DNA of 64,000 bases from Aedes albopictus (lineage: Eukaryota > Arthropoda > Insecta > Diptera > Culicidae). Of this stretch, positions 34,226 through 44,073 are shown one piece after another. A program made the position numbers and the translations under genes. The notes under the pieces are model-generated. The model did not search any database and had not been told where the DNA came from. It saw only the letters and a list, made by a program, of their open reading frames with translations. The first letter of the stretch is position 1, and every line of letters begins with the position of its first letter. Location of the stretch: NCBI RefSeq assembly GCF_035046485.1, contig NC_085138.1, positions 333,356,421 to 333,420,420 on the forward strand. Direction: 5' to 3'.

Positions 34226-34640
34226 GAGAATAGTTTCAGATCATATTTGGATCAACCGATAGAGTTCCGGAACCGGTTCCGGAACTCATGCTGGAAGAGG
34301 TCAAATGTAGTAGATATCAAAACCCATGCCTGTGGCACATTAAACAGCGGCTTTTTAAATAACGTGATGAATGATTAGTCAGAAAATAGGCTCAGACCAG
34401 AACGAAGATCTTTATAAAGGCTACCGATAGTGTTCCAGGACCGATCTAGGGTGTCCAGCCGGAAGTGACCAAATGCCAAAAAGAACCAAACCTATGCATG
34501 CGACACATCGAACCGCGGTCTTTTTTTAAACCATGAGGAACGATTAGCAAGAAAATAGGCTCAGACCACATTAGAGCCTACCGATAGTGATGCAAAACCA
34601 GCATTGGGTGCTTCCTAGGGTGCTTCGCAGGAACTTCAAA
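34226..34640 (+). repeat. Decayed continuation of the 152-bp satellite
   Basis: Units recognisable by GATCATATTTGGATCAACCG, GGAACCGGTTCCGG, CCATGCATGCGACACATC-like blocks and AACGATTAGCAAGAAAATAG continue for about 2.5 periods. They are more diverged than the units before the retroposon, as expected at the edge of an array. Confidence 0.75.
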
Positions 34641-35176
34641 AATGAACAAAGTCAATGCAAGCGATAAATATGTGTAAGAAAACATAATCTTGATTGAACT
34701 AAGGCCACATACATACAGACGTCTTACTCTACTCACTCTCCATCGTCCTTGTTTTCAACGGTTGAAACAAATATTAATCGTTGTTGCTCGTTTGACGTCT
34801 ACTCACTACCCACATCAAGCCGCAGTGAAACGCAACCTGATTAGCATTCGGCGATTATTTTTTCGTAACGATGAATATAATAGCAATATGTTACAAATGA
34901 TATGTCTGTTTATCTGCACTAAAGCAATCTCATCAAATCACTGAGGTGTAAAAATATACAGTAGGATAGGTCAACGTTATATGAGAAAATTATCGCATCA
35001 TCCCCGGAGAAAGTTTTTTCAATCCTCTTATCCGTCTTAAACTACTGGGAATTTTCTTATGGGATTTAGTATGGGTAATTTCACTTGCTTGCATTTTTTG
35101 TCAAAATTTACATGAATTTTGTAACCTATGATAATAAAATATAGCCTAAAGTGTGAAGAAAAAACTATGTCGAAGA
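34641..35176. other. Unassigned sequence, nothing recognised
   Basis: About 530 bp with no assigned repeat, gene or RNA. It ends in CGAAGACCGTAAAG, wording also found in other foldback elements of the window. Confidence 0.4.
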
Positions 35177-35184
35177 CCGTAAAG

Positions 35185-35760
35185 CAGGGCTGTCCAACAT
35201 ACGGCCCGCGGAATCGATGAATGAAACTTGGCCCAAGGATTGAAATATTTGAAGATATTTCATATTTAAATAAAATTTAATATTAATATTAAACTCGAAA
35301 TAGCTAGAGTGTTTTGTTAAAAATTTTCAAAGATTAAAAAATTTAAATACATAAATTTAAAAATTTTTAACTTGAAAGGTACAGTCAAATTTGAAGCTGA
35401 ATTTCAGCAAAATTTACTGAATTTCAGAAAAACGTTGCTGCTGAACAGCAGAGTTTACTGAACGAATCAGGGAAGTTTGCTGAATTTCAGCAAATTGTTT
35501 GCTGGAACCTGCAGTTCGGCAAAATTCAGAAAAAAAGTATTCAGGGTGATTTTTGCAAAAAATCAAGAATTCCTGCTCACATTTTATGACCCAAATAATG
35601 TCAGTGTTGTGATTTGCCGCGAGAACGGGTAATCGGATGTACAAAATTTCACTGTTGCATTCATGCTTTCGAAATTTGATGTCGAAATTTAATGTCTGGC
35701 CCGTCGACTGGTATGGAGTATCACTTGTGGCCCGCGGCCACGAAAGGTTGAGCAGGCCTG
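35185..35760. mobile_element. 576-bp hAT-type MITE with 8-bp TSD
   Basis: The left end CAGGGCTGTCCAACATACGG and right end GGTTGAGCAGGCCTG are imperfect inverted repeats of the hAT pattern, each with a GGCCCGCGG block inside. The exact 8-bp duplication CCGTAAAG (35177-35184 and 35761-35768) flanks it, as hAT transposases produce. The interior holds degenerate GCTGAATTTCAGCAAA units and no transposase frame. Confidence 0.92.
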
Positions 35761-35768
35761 CCGTAAAG

Positions 35769-36436
35769 TCATCTGTGATTGTGAAAGACGTTATATCCTA
35801 GCTTGTAATTATCGTCTTGATGTTGATCGGTCTTCAGTGATATTGAAGGTGCTCAAGCAGTCAACTGAAAATTCTGATATTTTTCAGCCCAGTCTATACG
35901 TTTAACGTAACGTCGGAATATGTTCAACTAATAAATTTCCCAATTTTATTAAAATTATTGCTTTTCTAAATAAGGTATTCTCAGGATTCAGGAACAGTTC
36001 GCATTACGTCGACGGAAAGATCATGCTTCGGAATGATGGCCCTAGCACAGAATCTAGCTAAACAAACAATAGTAGAAGATTCCAAAAATAGGGACCGAGT
36101 TCTAAACCGCCCGATAGGTAGGAGATTGTCCACATCACGATGGTTTCAAACCGATCGGACTCAATAAATACCAAAACTATCGTATGACATTTTTAAGTTA
36201 GGCAAGGCCATCATGACTATGAAACCTTGACCGATTGAACCCTTGAAAAGGCCCCATACAGATCGAAACGTCGGAAAAAATCATGAACTAGTGTTTTCGA
36301 TTCCCCCAAAAGGCTGAAGCCAACATTCTGAAGCAAAATAATCCCAGTCGTATCCCAACCAAGGAAATATCATGAGTACATGTTCGACGAGAAAGGCACT
36401 ATCACCACTAGGTGGATTAATCTGGGTTTTTTAATT
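35769..36436. other. Unassigned sequence, nothing recognised
   Basis: About 670 bp of moderately AT-rich sequence without repeat ends, domain-coding frame or RNA-like structure that could be assigned. Confidence 0.4.
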
Positions 36437-36603
36437 CTGTATTAACGAGATTTTTAGCCCTAGGCTAGTTCATCTCGGGACCCACGCTGTACTTCCCTTC
36501 CGAAGGAAGAACTCATATTTTGTGAGTTTGTCGGGAGTGGGATTCGATCCCAGGTCCTCGGCGTGATAGTCACGTATTCTAACCATCCAACCAGGTCCGC
36601 TCC
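36437..36603 (-). mobile_element. tRNA-derived SINE (second family)
   Basis: On the minus strand it starts GGAGCGGACCTGGTTGGATG. It shows an A-box-like GGTTAGAATACG and a B box GGATCGAATCCCA, then a body with CTTCCTTCGGAAGGGAAG. It ends with GAGATGAACTAGCCTAGGGC followed by TAAAAATCTC. The same 3' end, with an ATT-repeat tail, occurs at 47468-47520. The tRNA-like head drives Pol III transcription in such elements. It is not a tRNA gene: the sequence runs on for ~90 bp past the B box without an acceptor stem. Confidence 0.82.
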
Positions 36604-36759
36604 ACTAAAATGCGCTGTTGTTGGAAGCTTGTTTCTTAAAATTTGTTCGTCTGAAGTTTTGGTGCACTGTTGAAGCGGGTTTTCAAGACGTTTGTCCTTA
36701 AGCTTTTTCATATTCCCTTTGCCAATGTATTTGGAAACCAACGATAACTCTTTTATTTT

Positions 36760-37560
36760 TTTGTTTTTCAGTTATTTCTTTGAGAATCGATCAACCTTTT
36801 TTTTAAACATGGATTATTGATATCCTTTGGTAGTATCGCTGGGGATTCATTGAACAACGCCTCTAAAGATTCGTACTGCACTTCCTCTGAATGTTTGGTT
36901 TGCGTCACTTCTGTTGAAAAAAAAAAAAAACTTTTGCAGTTCTCTTGGAAACTGATTGAGTAATTTCGTCAGATATTTTACATTCATTTCTTGACAAAGT
37001 TCTTCGGCAAAGCAAATCAGCCATTATTTATCAGGCAGTTTCTCCAGAATTTCTCTTGATATTTCCTTTGAGTGTTCGTTCAGCAATCATTTAAAAAAAA
37101 CTATTACGTGGAAATTCATTAATTTGAGAATTTTTCCGACAATTTCTGCATGACTTTTTTCGACAATTTTTTCGGGAATTCCTTCAGCAATATTTTTTTT
37201 TTGGAAATTCGCTGGAATTATTTAAATTTTACTCGGCAATTCAATCGTCAAATTCATTGAAAATTTATCTCGCATTATCTTCCTCTGGAAATTACTTCGA
37301 CCACTCTTTTGAAAATTAAATCGGAAATATCAAGGGAATCAATCCGCCACCTCCTTCAAGATTTCTGTAAGTAAATTCTCTGAGGTGATTTTGGCAATTT
37401 CTGTTGAAATCTTTATCACAATCGCTTTTGATTTCGAAAATTTCTTCGTTGAATTTGATGGAATTTCTTATACCAGACAAAATTTGAAAAGGTATTTCAA
37501 GAGAAATGTCCACAGGATTTATCGAAGATACTGGAAATTTTCGAATGAATGATTTAATTT
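36760..37560. repeat. Degenerate TTCGGCAATTTC / GGAAATTC repeat block
   Basis: Units such as TTTCGACAATTTCTTCGG, GGCAATTC and GAAATTC recur with irregular spacing. The composition resembles the other degenerate blocks of this window. No gene is supported. Confidence 0.45.
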
Positions 37561-37796
37561 CGAAACAAATAACAACAAAAACAAAATAATTTCCTTAACT
37601 AGATCTTAAAATGATTGCCGATAAAGTGTTGAAGAATAAATTTCAAAACGAATAACCGAAAAAGTAAAAAAAAATGTCGAAGGAAACTTAAAAATGAATC
37701 CCATTGAAATAGCCGAATTAAATCCCGTAGAAATTGCCGAACAAACTCCAAACATATAAAAAAACACAGGGAATTCCCATAGTAGTTGGCAGGGCA

Positions 37797-38018
37797 CCCG
37801 ACCAGAAGCACATAACAAGATCATAACAAAATTATGGCAACTGTTATTAGAAATAACAATATTTGATATCATTATGTTATAAGGATCTTTTCATATGATT
37901 ATCCATAACAAAATTATATTATCATTTGCTATAATTTTAGTAACAAACTTATAACAAAACTTGTTCCAATCATTCAAACAGATGTATATCAAAATTTGTT
38001 ATATTTTGTATTATAATA
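37797..38018. mobile_element. AT-rich MITE fragment with CCCGACCAGAAG end
   Basis: The start CCCGACCAGAAGCACATAAC resembles the terminal repeat of the element at 25578 (CCTGAGCAGAAG). The interior again consists of ATAACAA/TTGTTAT words. It is cut off where the next element begins at 38019, so only one end is present. Confidence 0.55.
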
Positions 38019-38485
38019 CAGGGGGTGGCCAAAATGTTTGGGATAGGCAACTTTATTGTCTCTACCAAAAAAGTTCAAAACGCTGTAACTTTCCATAGAT
38101 TGCATCAAAAATTCTCAAATTTTGACTGTTTGTTAACCTAATATATGTGCATCATTGGTACAATTTTGAGCTCGATTGGTTGATCTTTTGCGAAGCTAGA
38201 ATCGTTCTCGTAAAACACTATTTTTTGGACAACTTATTTTTGACATATCTCGGAAACCAGTAAACCGAATTTAATGAACTTTTGCACCTTTATGAACAAT
38301 ACATTGATGCTTCTCATTTCATTGAAACATAGGTACTTTTTGAACGTTGAAAAAAGTTATCATGGATTGACACTTTTAGGATCTTTCTCGAAAAAAGGTT
38401 TTTGCTTACATCGATGTCATTAAATTTACGGTTTGATATCCAAAGATTTTCTGCTTCTGTTCTGAAGATATCTCTCTTAATAAGA
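38019..38485 (+). mobile_element. Fragment of CAGGGGGTGGCCAAAATG-type element
   Basis: It starts CAGGGGGTGGCCAAAATGTT after a TA and aligns for about 460 bp with the left arm of the element at 45820. Shared segments include TCAAAAATTCTCAAATTTTG, TTTGCGAAGCTAGAATCG and CATATCTCGGAAACCAGT. The right arm is absent. The ends and TA suggest a Tc1/mariner-type family. Confidence 0.7.
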
Positions 38486-38489
38486 TCCC

Positions 38490-39040
38490 CACACTTCCTC
38501 GTTACTCCTTGCTTAAACGTATTAAATCGGTTGAAAACTAAGCAGACGCTAAGGTAGACAGAAGGGGTTTGGTTTTTTTAGTGGGGAGGGAATGAGGGTC
38601 TGAGATGACCAAAACTGAGTCTACGAAGTTTATAAAAGCAGCTAAATGGATTTTACTTAAACAGAGATTCGAGTATAGGTCACCGTACTTTGGCCTTGAT
38701 TCTAATCCGCTGAATAATAACAGCATTTGCTAGTTTCTACTCACCAACAATCAGAACGTTTTGTAGAAGTTGCGTTGTTCTTAACCTAAATCTAAAAACC
38801 AATGAATCTGAGTTCGAACCGCTCCATAACCTCATCCAAATGTGTCAAACACTAGCATCCGTCCATTAGCAACCAGCGCAGCGGGATCTCCTAGCTGCAA
38901 GCTGATCCGTCTGTTTGTGGTTTATGACTTCTAAAGCAGCTGAACGTTAAATTTACGATCACCCTAGAGTCGTTCGTTTCCCCCTTAGGTTCACCCACAC
39001 TAAAACTTCGCTCAAATTGGTTTTAAAAGCTGAAAACTGA
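38490..39040. other. Unassigned sequence, nothing recognised
   Basis: About 550 bp without a recognisable repeat or gene. Confidence 0.4.
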
Positions 39041-39042
39041 TA

Positions 39043-39359
39043 CAGTAGTTTTTCGGTTTTATCACGATCAAAAAAATTTTTACCGTGATATAAACGAAAT
39101 CGTGAATTTGGTGAAACAAGAAAAAAATGTAAATTTTTTATTCAAAATCGTTCAGCTGCAAAATATATAAGTCGTAGTTCACATTTTTTACCAGTTTTGG
39201 AAGACTGAGCAATGCTGTATTGGTTTTATATTGATTTCGGAATGTTTCAGAACAAGTGTGATAAAAATGAAACGAAAATCGTGATAAAATCGAATAGAAA
39301 ACCGTGAATTTGGGCGAGTAGTGAATAAAACGACTAGTGATAAAACCGAAACGACACTG
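39043..39359. mobile_element. 317-bp MITE, TA-flanked
   Basis: Inverted ends CAGTAGTTTTTCGGTTTTAT and GATAAAACCGAAACGACACTG, with TA at 39041-39042 and 39360-39361. The interior is AT-rich and partly palindromic (ACCGTGATATAAACGAAATC / GATAAAATCGAATAGAAAAC). It has no ORF. The class is probably Tc1/mariner, from the TA duplication and the CAGT tip. Confidence 0.82.
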
Positions 39360-39361
39360 TA

Positions 39362-40006
39362 CAGTTCAAAGCAGAGCGAGCTCCCCTTCCATCCGAATCC
39401 ATATCACTACTACGCGTCGATAGCAATTCGGAACCCAATCTAGCGCTCGCTCGGAGGAATCAGATGCTAATGAACCGACCGACCGCTCGCTCTAATAATA
39501 AAATAATTACTCCCAAATTATACCGCGACTCCCTCCGGGGCTGATGAGGTTAAAATTCGTTGAAGGTGTTGTTGTGGTGGGAGCCTCAGCCAGCAGCAGC
39601 TGCGTGGAACAACACATTATTCAGAATTCGTTTCGCTCTCACCTTGCCGAACGAACGCCAAAAAGAAAAGCTTCTATGGGGGGCAAGCAACAAGATGCTG
39701 TATCATGAATCATGCATTGGCATGCAGATGTGCGCCGTTTGCTGGATTTACCTACGCACTCGCTGGATGCTGGCTGGTGGCTGCCCTGTGGGAGCTGGAA
39801 GGAAATGATTTACGAGGAAGCACTAATTACAGCTTGCCGGCCGGAGATTATCGATCATGTTCGCGCATTCCTGAGAAATCACTGTTCGGTGAGCTTTGGA
39901 GCACTTCATGGGAAGGTATGCAACTCAAAGTCGAATCAGATCAAATTTTTGTATCTTTGTTTACAGCGATTGGATGGAATTTTATGACATAAGTGAACAG
40001 CAAAAT
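39362..40006. other. Unassigned sequence, no supported gene
   Basis: About 640 bp with overlapping short frames (up to 95 codons) but no domain-like pattern. The composition is more balanced than the surrounding MITEs, so it could be unique host DNA. Confidence 0.4.
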
Positions 40007-40080
40007 CAGAAAAATTTCAAATCAAGTTGTATGAGCATGAGCATGAGCATGAGCATAGATGACCGCACAATTCGTAGTTG

Positions 40081-40473
40081 CTACTCCGTGATTGACCAGA
40101 GCAATCGAAATTGCACAAGGAACCAATGAATAGGGCTTGGGACTAGCTTACTATTCTCAATGTACACAGGTCGAGAGCTCTCAACTTTAATAAGGTCAAT
40201 AACGGCGCCGGCCACGTCCTTACGGTCATCGAGGATGGAAGGGAATGTTAGTAAGACAAACGTTGTTAAAAAGACCGCGAATCGCTGCATCTCCACGTTT
40301 GTCTCAGGAAGGAATTTTTTGTTAGTAGGGTAAGGTACATTGTCAGTCCGGGAGTCACCTATGGTTGGTGATATGATTTGACAATGGATCAATATACACA
40401 AACCGCCGTTAACAACCGACCACTTTTCGACGCAAGAACTAGCCAAAAAGAAAATTCTATCGCGCGTCTCCAC
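40081..40473 (-). CDS. Hypothetical 130-residue ORF inside the retroposon
   Basis: The frame runs through the 3' half of the 895-bp element. An internal methionine (MQRFAVFLTTFVLLTFPSI) begins a stretch that looks like a signal peptide, followed by DDRKDVAGAVIDLIK. That composition faintly recalls the N-terminus of insect ionotropic receptors, but this is only an impression and no ligand-binding or channel part follows. The frame ends at WSITE, close to the hexamer tail. The truncated sibling at 33877-34225 does not keep this frame, so present coding function is doubtful. It may be a captured first exon or chance. Confidence 0.3.
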   Translation of the reverse strand: METRDRIFFLASSCVEKWSVVNGGLCILIHCQIISPTIGDSRTDNVPYPTNKKFLPETNVEMQRFAVFLTTFVLLTFPSILDDRKDVAGAVIDLIKVESSRPVYIENSKLVPSPIHWFLVQFRLLWSITE

Positions 40474-40710
40474 TCCACTAGGGAGCAGAAACCTTTAGTC
40501 TATTCCACACAGAAATACACTGAACGCGACTCACTTGTCGGCGCCCGGATTTTTTTCTCGACCGGCGAACCCGAACTAACATTTTTCACTCTTTTGTGTA
40601 AATGCAAAAAATGAAAGAAAATATTTATTATCAACTAAAAGTGTATTGGAAACTAGCGCCGAAGGGAAGCGAAAAATTCGGAACCGACTCAACCACGGCG
40701 CGCGCACACT

Positions 40711-40928
40711 CGTCCCGTCGTCGGAGCCCCGCAGAGAGAAGAGAAAAAAAAAAATCGCAAAAATCTAGCAAAGCCAGCGCGCGAAACTTTGCTGCTGCCG
40801 AACTACCGCACACTACTGACTGCTTGGCGTCCCGTCGTCGGTGCCCCGCAGAGAAGAAAAACAAATCGCAAAAATCTAGCAAAGCAAGCGCGCGAAGCTT
40901 TGCTGCTGCCGAACTACCGCACACTACT
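40711..40928 (-). promoter_or_regulatory. Tandem 117-bp GC-rich monomers, probable internal promoter
   Basis: About 1.9 copies of a 117-bp unit form the 5' end of the retroposon. The boundary between the monomers reads, on the minus strand, AAGCAGTCAGTAGTGTGCGG, with TCAGT matching the insect initiator. The element itself starts exactly at the A of the same AGTAGTGTGCGG. This is what transcription starting at the initiator would leave behind. The initiator match and start position are seen; promoter function is inferred. Confidence 0.55.
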
Positions 40929-41109
40929 CCAGAAAAATTTCAAATCATTTCAAATCAAGTTGTATGGCTCAAAATGTTTCTTGTATAAGATCTACTTACA
41001 GGTGTATCAAGAGTTTCTGGATCCAATGTGTGTTGGTTTATGTGGGAGAGGACTAAGGAAATTTAATCCTTGGGGACAGGTGATCTTTCCTTGTGTTCTC
41101 TGAATCTCA

Positions 41110-42004
41110 AACAGTTTAATTCTAGAATATTTTTCAATATCATCGGATTCCTCTCAGGATTCCTTATTTATTTCTCCAGAGATTCACCAGAAGTTCTCCT
41201 CGAGATTCCTTCAGAAAGTTTATTATTTATTTCCTAATTCCTTCTTATTTATCCTGGTATTTCTTCGAGTTTTCCCTTGGATTCTTGGAAAACTTACTTC
41301 AGGGGGGACTCTCGTAGGTATTTCTTCTGTCATTATTCAAAGACTTCTTCGGAAATTTCTTTCAGGATTCCTTTCAGCATTTCTCCGGAGATTTCTTCAG
41401 GGATTTGTCCAGCGATTTTTACAGGTATTTCCTCTCCGGATTCTTTCAGAGCTTTCTCCAGGATTTTCATGGAGAATCCATATTATATTATTCTGGAGAT
41501 TATGGCAAGATGTTATAGGGATTCCTTCAACGACTATTTCCAGGCTTCCTCTACGGATTCTTTCCAAGATTCCTGCAGTAACGCCTCTCAGGATTTCTTT
41601 ATTGAGCTCTCCAGAGATTTTCTGATTGATTCTTTCCGAGATTCTTTTAGGGTTTTTTCCTCCAGATTCCATCAAGCATTATATATGGATGTTTATCTAT
41701 AACATTCCGTAACTTATGCGGTTAGCCACCCCCGCCAGCACCACGCTAAAGCAGAATATAAAAAGCGAGAGTTTTTTTTCAACGTTATGTACAAAATACA
41801 ACAACGCGATCGCTCCAGGGTTAAATATCTTCGTGGACTCCTCTCGAAAATCCTTCTTGAAATTACCTTGGGATTCACTTGGAAATTTTTCTTGGCATTT
41901 TTTCTTCGGGATTCTTTTAGAGATTACTCCCGGGGTTCCGGCTAGGGTTTCTGCTGGGATTATTTCTGGATTCTGTTACAGATTTCTTCCAGGGTTTCTT
42001 CTGG
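41110..42004. repeat. Degenerate GATTCCTTCAGG repeat block
   Basis: Units such as GGATTCCTCTCAGGATTCC, GAGATTCCTTCAG and TTTCTTCAGG recur about every 15-30 bp over 900 bp. ORFs in it (for example 41277-41702 plus, rich in S, F, D and I) reflect the repeat. The BEL/Pao-like element is inserted at its right edge. Confidence 0.6.
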
Positions 42005-42009
42005 AGTAC

Positions 42010-42330
42010 TGTTGGGGCGCCTGGTTGCCCCAAGGGAAATGGTCAGGGGTTGATCTTTCCTCGGAAAGATGGCGGTAAGTAAAACGGGTATTTTTAAACT
42101 AACGTTTATTAACTGGTGTTGATCTTTCGCCAGGTCGGAATGGACTGTATGCGGTAGCTCTGAAAGGGTGTCATTTTATACGGCAAGAAGGTTGATTGGA
42201 ACCTTCTAGAACAATGATTCCATGGTTACGACGTGTAAACATTATGAACAAAGAACAAGTCTATAAATTATTGTAGATTGCTGTGATCTAAGTATATCAT
42301 GTGGATGCCGGAGCGGTTTGGGCGCGAACA
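42010..42330 (-). repeat. 3' LTR of the BEL/Pao-like element
   Basis: 321 bp, TG...CA ends. On the minus strand it contains TATAAAA at 42174-42180 and AATAAA at 42105-42110, fitting promoter and polyadenylation signals. It differs from the other LTR at four sites (near 42041, 42085, 42124 and 42324). Confidence 0.92.
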
Positions 42331-42919
42331 TACTGCCCCCGGGCTGGAAGGCACTCCCGTCGAAGTGCTGGATTTCAGACAGTCATCTTCTGGTGGGTCG
42401 ATATCTTCGGTGTTGCTGGCGGCTTCGTTGGACTTCGGGGTAGCGTGGGTGATGGTGTGCTGCACGTCTTCCTTCGATTCCTTGGGTGAATGCGTTTGGG
42501 TCTCATACTCCGGGATGGTTTCGCTGGATCGACTTTGCAAGGGTTGTTCATCTGGTGGTTTCTTCGGCTTTAGGTCAGCATGGAAATGACCGTAGACGCA
42601 AATTGGTGGTGGATCGAACTGGGGGTCCGCAATGATCCAGAGCTTCTCGGGAGGGTCGACTACCGAACTGGTTCCGGTGAGTATTTGGGCTGGCTTGGCC
42701 GCTAGGATTCGTTCTGCTGCCCCACTGGCTTCGGTGATGTTCAAAACTGGTTGGTTTATCAAAGGGATCTCTCGGAGCAGGAAGAATTGCTTGCGTTCCG
42801 AGGGGACTTGAGGTATTGCTGTGTGCGTTCAAGATGCAAACGGTGCCCAAATGCGCTTCAAACGCGGTAACACATGTTACCAAAGGCAACGTAGCAACCA
42901 TAGCGAATATCACCGCCAA
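42268..42919 (-). pseudogene. Downstream coding remnant of the BEL/Pao-like element
   Basis: Two overlapping minus-strand frames (42575-42919 and 42268-42762) lie between the gag-like ORF and the 3' LTR. The first begins with a hydrophobic, signal-peptide-like stretch (MAVIFAMVATLPLV). The second reads as an acidic, proline-rich tail ending inside the LTR. They are in different frames, so a frameshift near 42780 probably separates one former protein. The product is not recognised. It could be what remains of a third ORF after loss of pol, or a C-terminal tail of pol. No domain supports either. Confidence 0.35.
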
Positions 42920-42951
42920 CCTAGGATTCGAAAGCTCCCACTGACATCGGG

Positions 42952-43959
42952 TTACTTGTTAGAAAATCTTACCGCATTTGGTGCTCCCGCATTTGATGTT
43001 TGCATTCTGAATGCACACAGCAATACGGTTCGGTATGGTTTGGCTTTTGGAGGGATATGGAACACATCTAGAGGCTTCTGGTAGGATCTTTCTTCATATG
43101 GAGGCTCCACGGCCTGGATCGGGTTGGTGGATAGCGGATTCATCTTCTTCTCGTTAGAAGTGGATGGGAATAGGTCTGCCATCGGGACGTCTCTTACGGG
43201 CTCTTCTCTTGGCGGCGGTATTCGATGGTTTTCGTTCTTCAAATCGGCGATGACACAATCATCATCAGGGGAGGCGTGGGATGGTTCACATGGCGGAACG
43301 TCAATCTCGCATTTGACATTTTCGAATGACTCATTGCCGAGACAGCGATCCTTTTGGCTCGTCTCGGTTGGATACGGAGGATGCTGCTCACACGTAGGAA
43401 TTGGATTTTCTTGTTGGGCAACGGTTGTCACCTGTGCTTCACGACGGCGTGGTTTGGTGAGAATTAGACTCGTCTTCATCTCTTCGGGTGGGAATGGAAA
43501 TGGTTGTAGCTTTACCGGCGATGACGTGCTTGGCTTCTCCACCACGTCTGGATTCTCCACCACGTCTGACGTTCGGCTCGGCGATCTGCTCCGAAACCGC
43601 GGGGTACGCCAGCGTGGCGCACGGTTGGATCTTGGCGATGGCGTTTGGGAGGTTCTGTTACCGGTGGACGGGTAGGAAAGCAGCAACGTTTCCACCAGTA
43701 CGTAGGCATCGGTATGGAGGGCATCGAATCGCAGGGAATCTTCGTCGAGCTCGTCGTATCTGTAGGCTGGGATTATAGAAAGAAGCTTGGTGTACACTGT
43801 CCGATACTCCTGGTAATGGTGCTGGAGATCAGCTTCGAATTTCTTCACACGTTCTAAACTCGGATAGTGATGGCTTCCACGGATTCGGTTCTGGAGCAGC
43901 TTGACTTCATCCTCGATGCGGCTTCGTTGGCAGATCAGCTTCTCGATGGCTGCTGCCAT
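42952..43959 (-). CDS. Gag-like protein of the BEL/Pao-like element
   Basis: The 335-residue frame starts at an ATG at 43959, ~115 bp inside the 5' LTR, where gag is expected. Residues 1-80 are charged and helical (MAAAIEKLICQRSRIEDEVKLLQNRI...), resembling the N-terminal coiled region of BEL/Pao Gag proteins. Residues ~105-140 are rich in R, S and P. The remainder is low-complexity, rich in P, E and S. No zinc knuckle is present, and the frame ends at NAVRFSNK without continuing into a polymerase. Full-length BEL/Pao Gag-Pol is far longer, so this is an internally deleted version. It may still supply or mimic Gag; that is inference. Confidence 0.65.
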   Translation of the reverse strand: MAAAIEKLICQRSRIEDEVKLLQNRIRGSHHYPSLERVKKFEADLQHHYQEYRTVYTKLLSIIPAYRYDELDEDSLRFDALHTDAYVLVETLLLSYPSTGNRTSQTPSPRSNRAPRWRTPRFRSRSPSRTSDVVENPDVVEKPSTSSPVKLQPFPFPPEEMKTSLILTKPRRREAQVTTVAQQENPIPTCEQHPPYPTETSQKDRCLGNESFENVKCEIDVPPCEPSHASPDDDCVIADLKNENHRIPPPREEPVRDVPMADLFPSTSNEKKMNPLSTNPIQAVEPPYEERSYQKPLDVFHIPPKAKPYRTVLLCAFRMQTSNAGAPNAVRFSNK

Positions 43960-44073
43960 TCTGGGAACAAACTTCTTTCACGAGCAGGTTGACTTGGGTG
44001 GCTCGCATTGATGGGACCGGGGACTGAAGGCCGGTCGCTCCACGGGATGGTATCCGGTTCGGTTCGGACCAAA

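Larger units (their letters stand above)
40034..40928 (-). mobile_element. 895-bp retroposon with repeated 5' monomers and hexamer tail
   Basis: On the minus strand the element starts at 40928 with AGTAGTGTGCGGTAGTTCGG and ends at 40034 in a GCTCAT-repeat tail. A direct repeat ending in AAGTTGTATG abuts both sides (40007-40033 and 40930-40966; the right copy contains an extra ATTTCAAATC). The 5' end has nearly two copies of a 117-bp GC-rich monomer (the shared CGTCCCGTCGTCGG starts at 40711 and 40828 on the plus strand). The internal monomer starts at the same AGTAGTGTGCGG, there preceded by TCAGT, a match to the arthropod Pol II initiator. A 130-codon frame is inside. The 3' part recurs at 33877-34225. 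The parent LINE is unknown. Confidence 0.82.

Noticed and set aside
36520..36603. Possible tRNA gene on the minus strand
   Set aside because: The box-containing head continues into a SINE body whose 3' end recurs at 47468-47520.
40631..40924. 97-codon minus-strand frame with an internal duplication
   Set aside because: The duplication is the 117-bp promoter monomer, whose length is a multiple of three; no protein is indicated.
41277..41702. 141-codon plus-strand frame rich in S, F and D
   Set aside because: Its residues derive from the GATTCCTTCAGG-type degenerate repeat.
43124..43675. 183-codon plus-strand frame
   Set aside because: It is antisense to the gag-like ORF of the LTR element and mirrors its composition.
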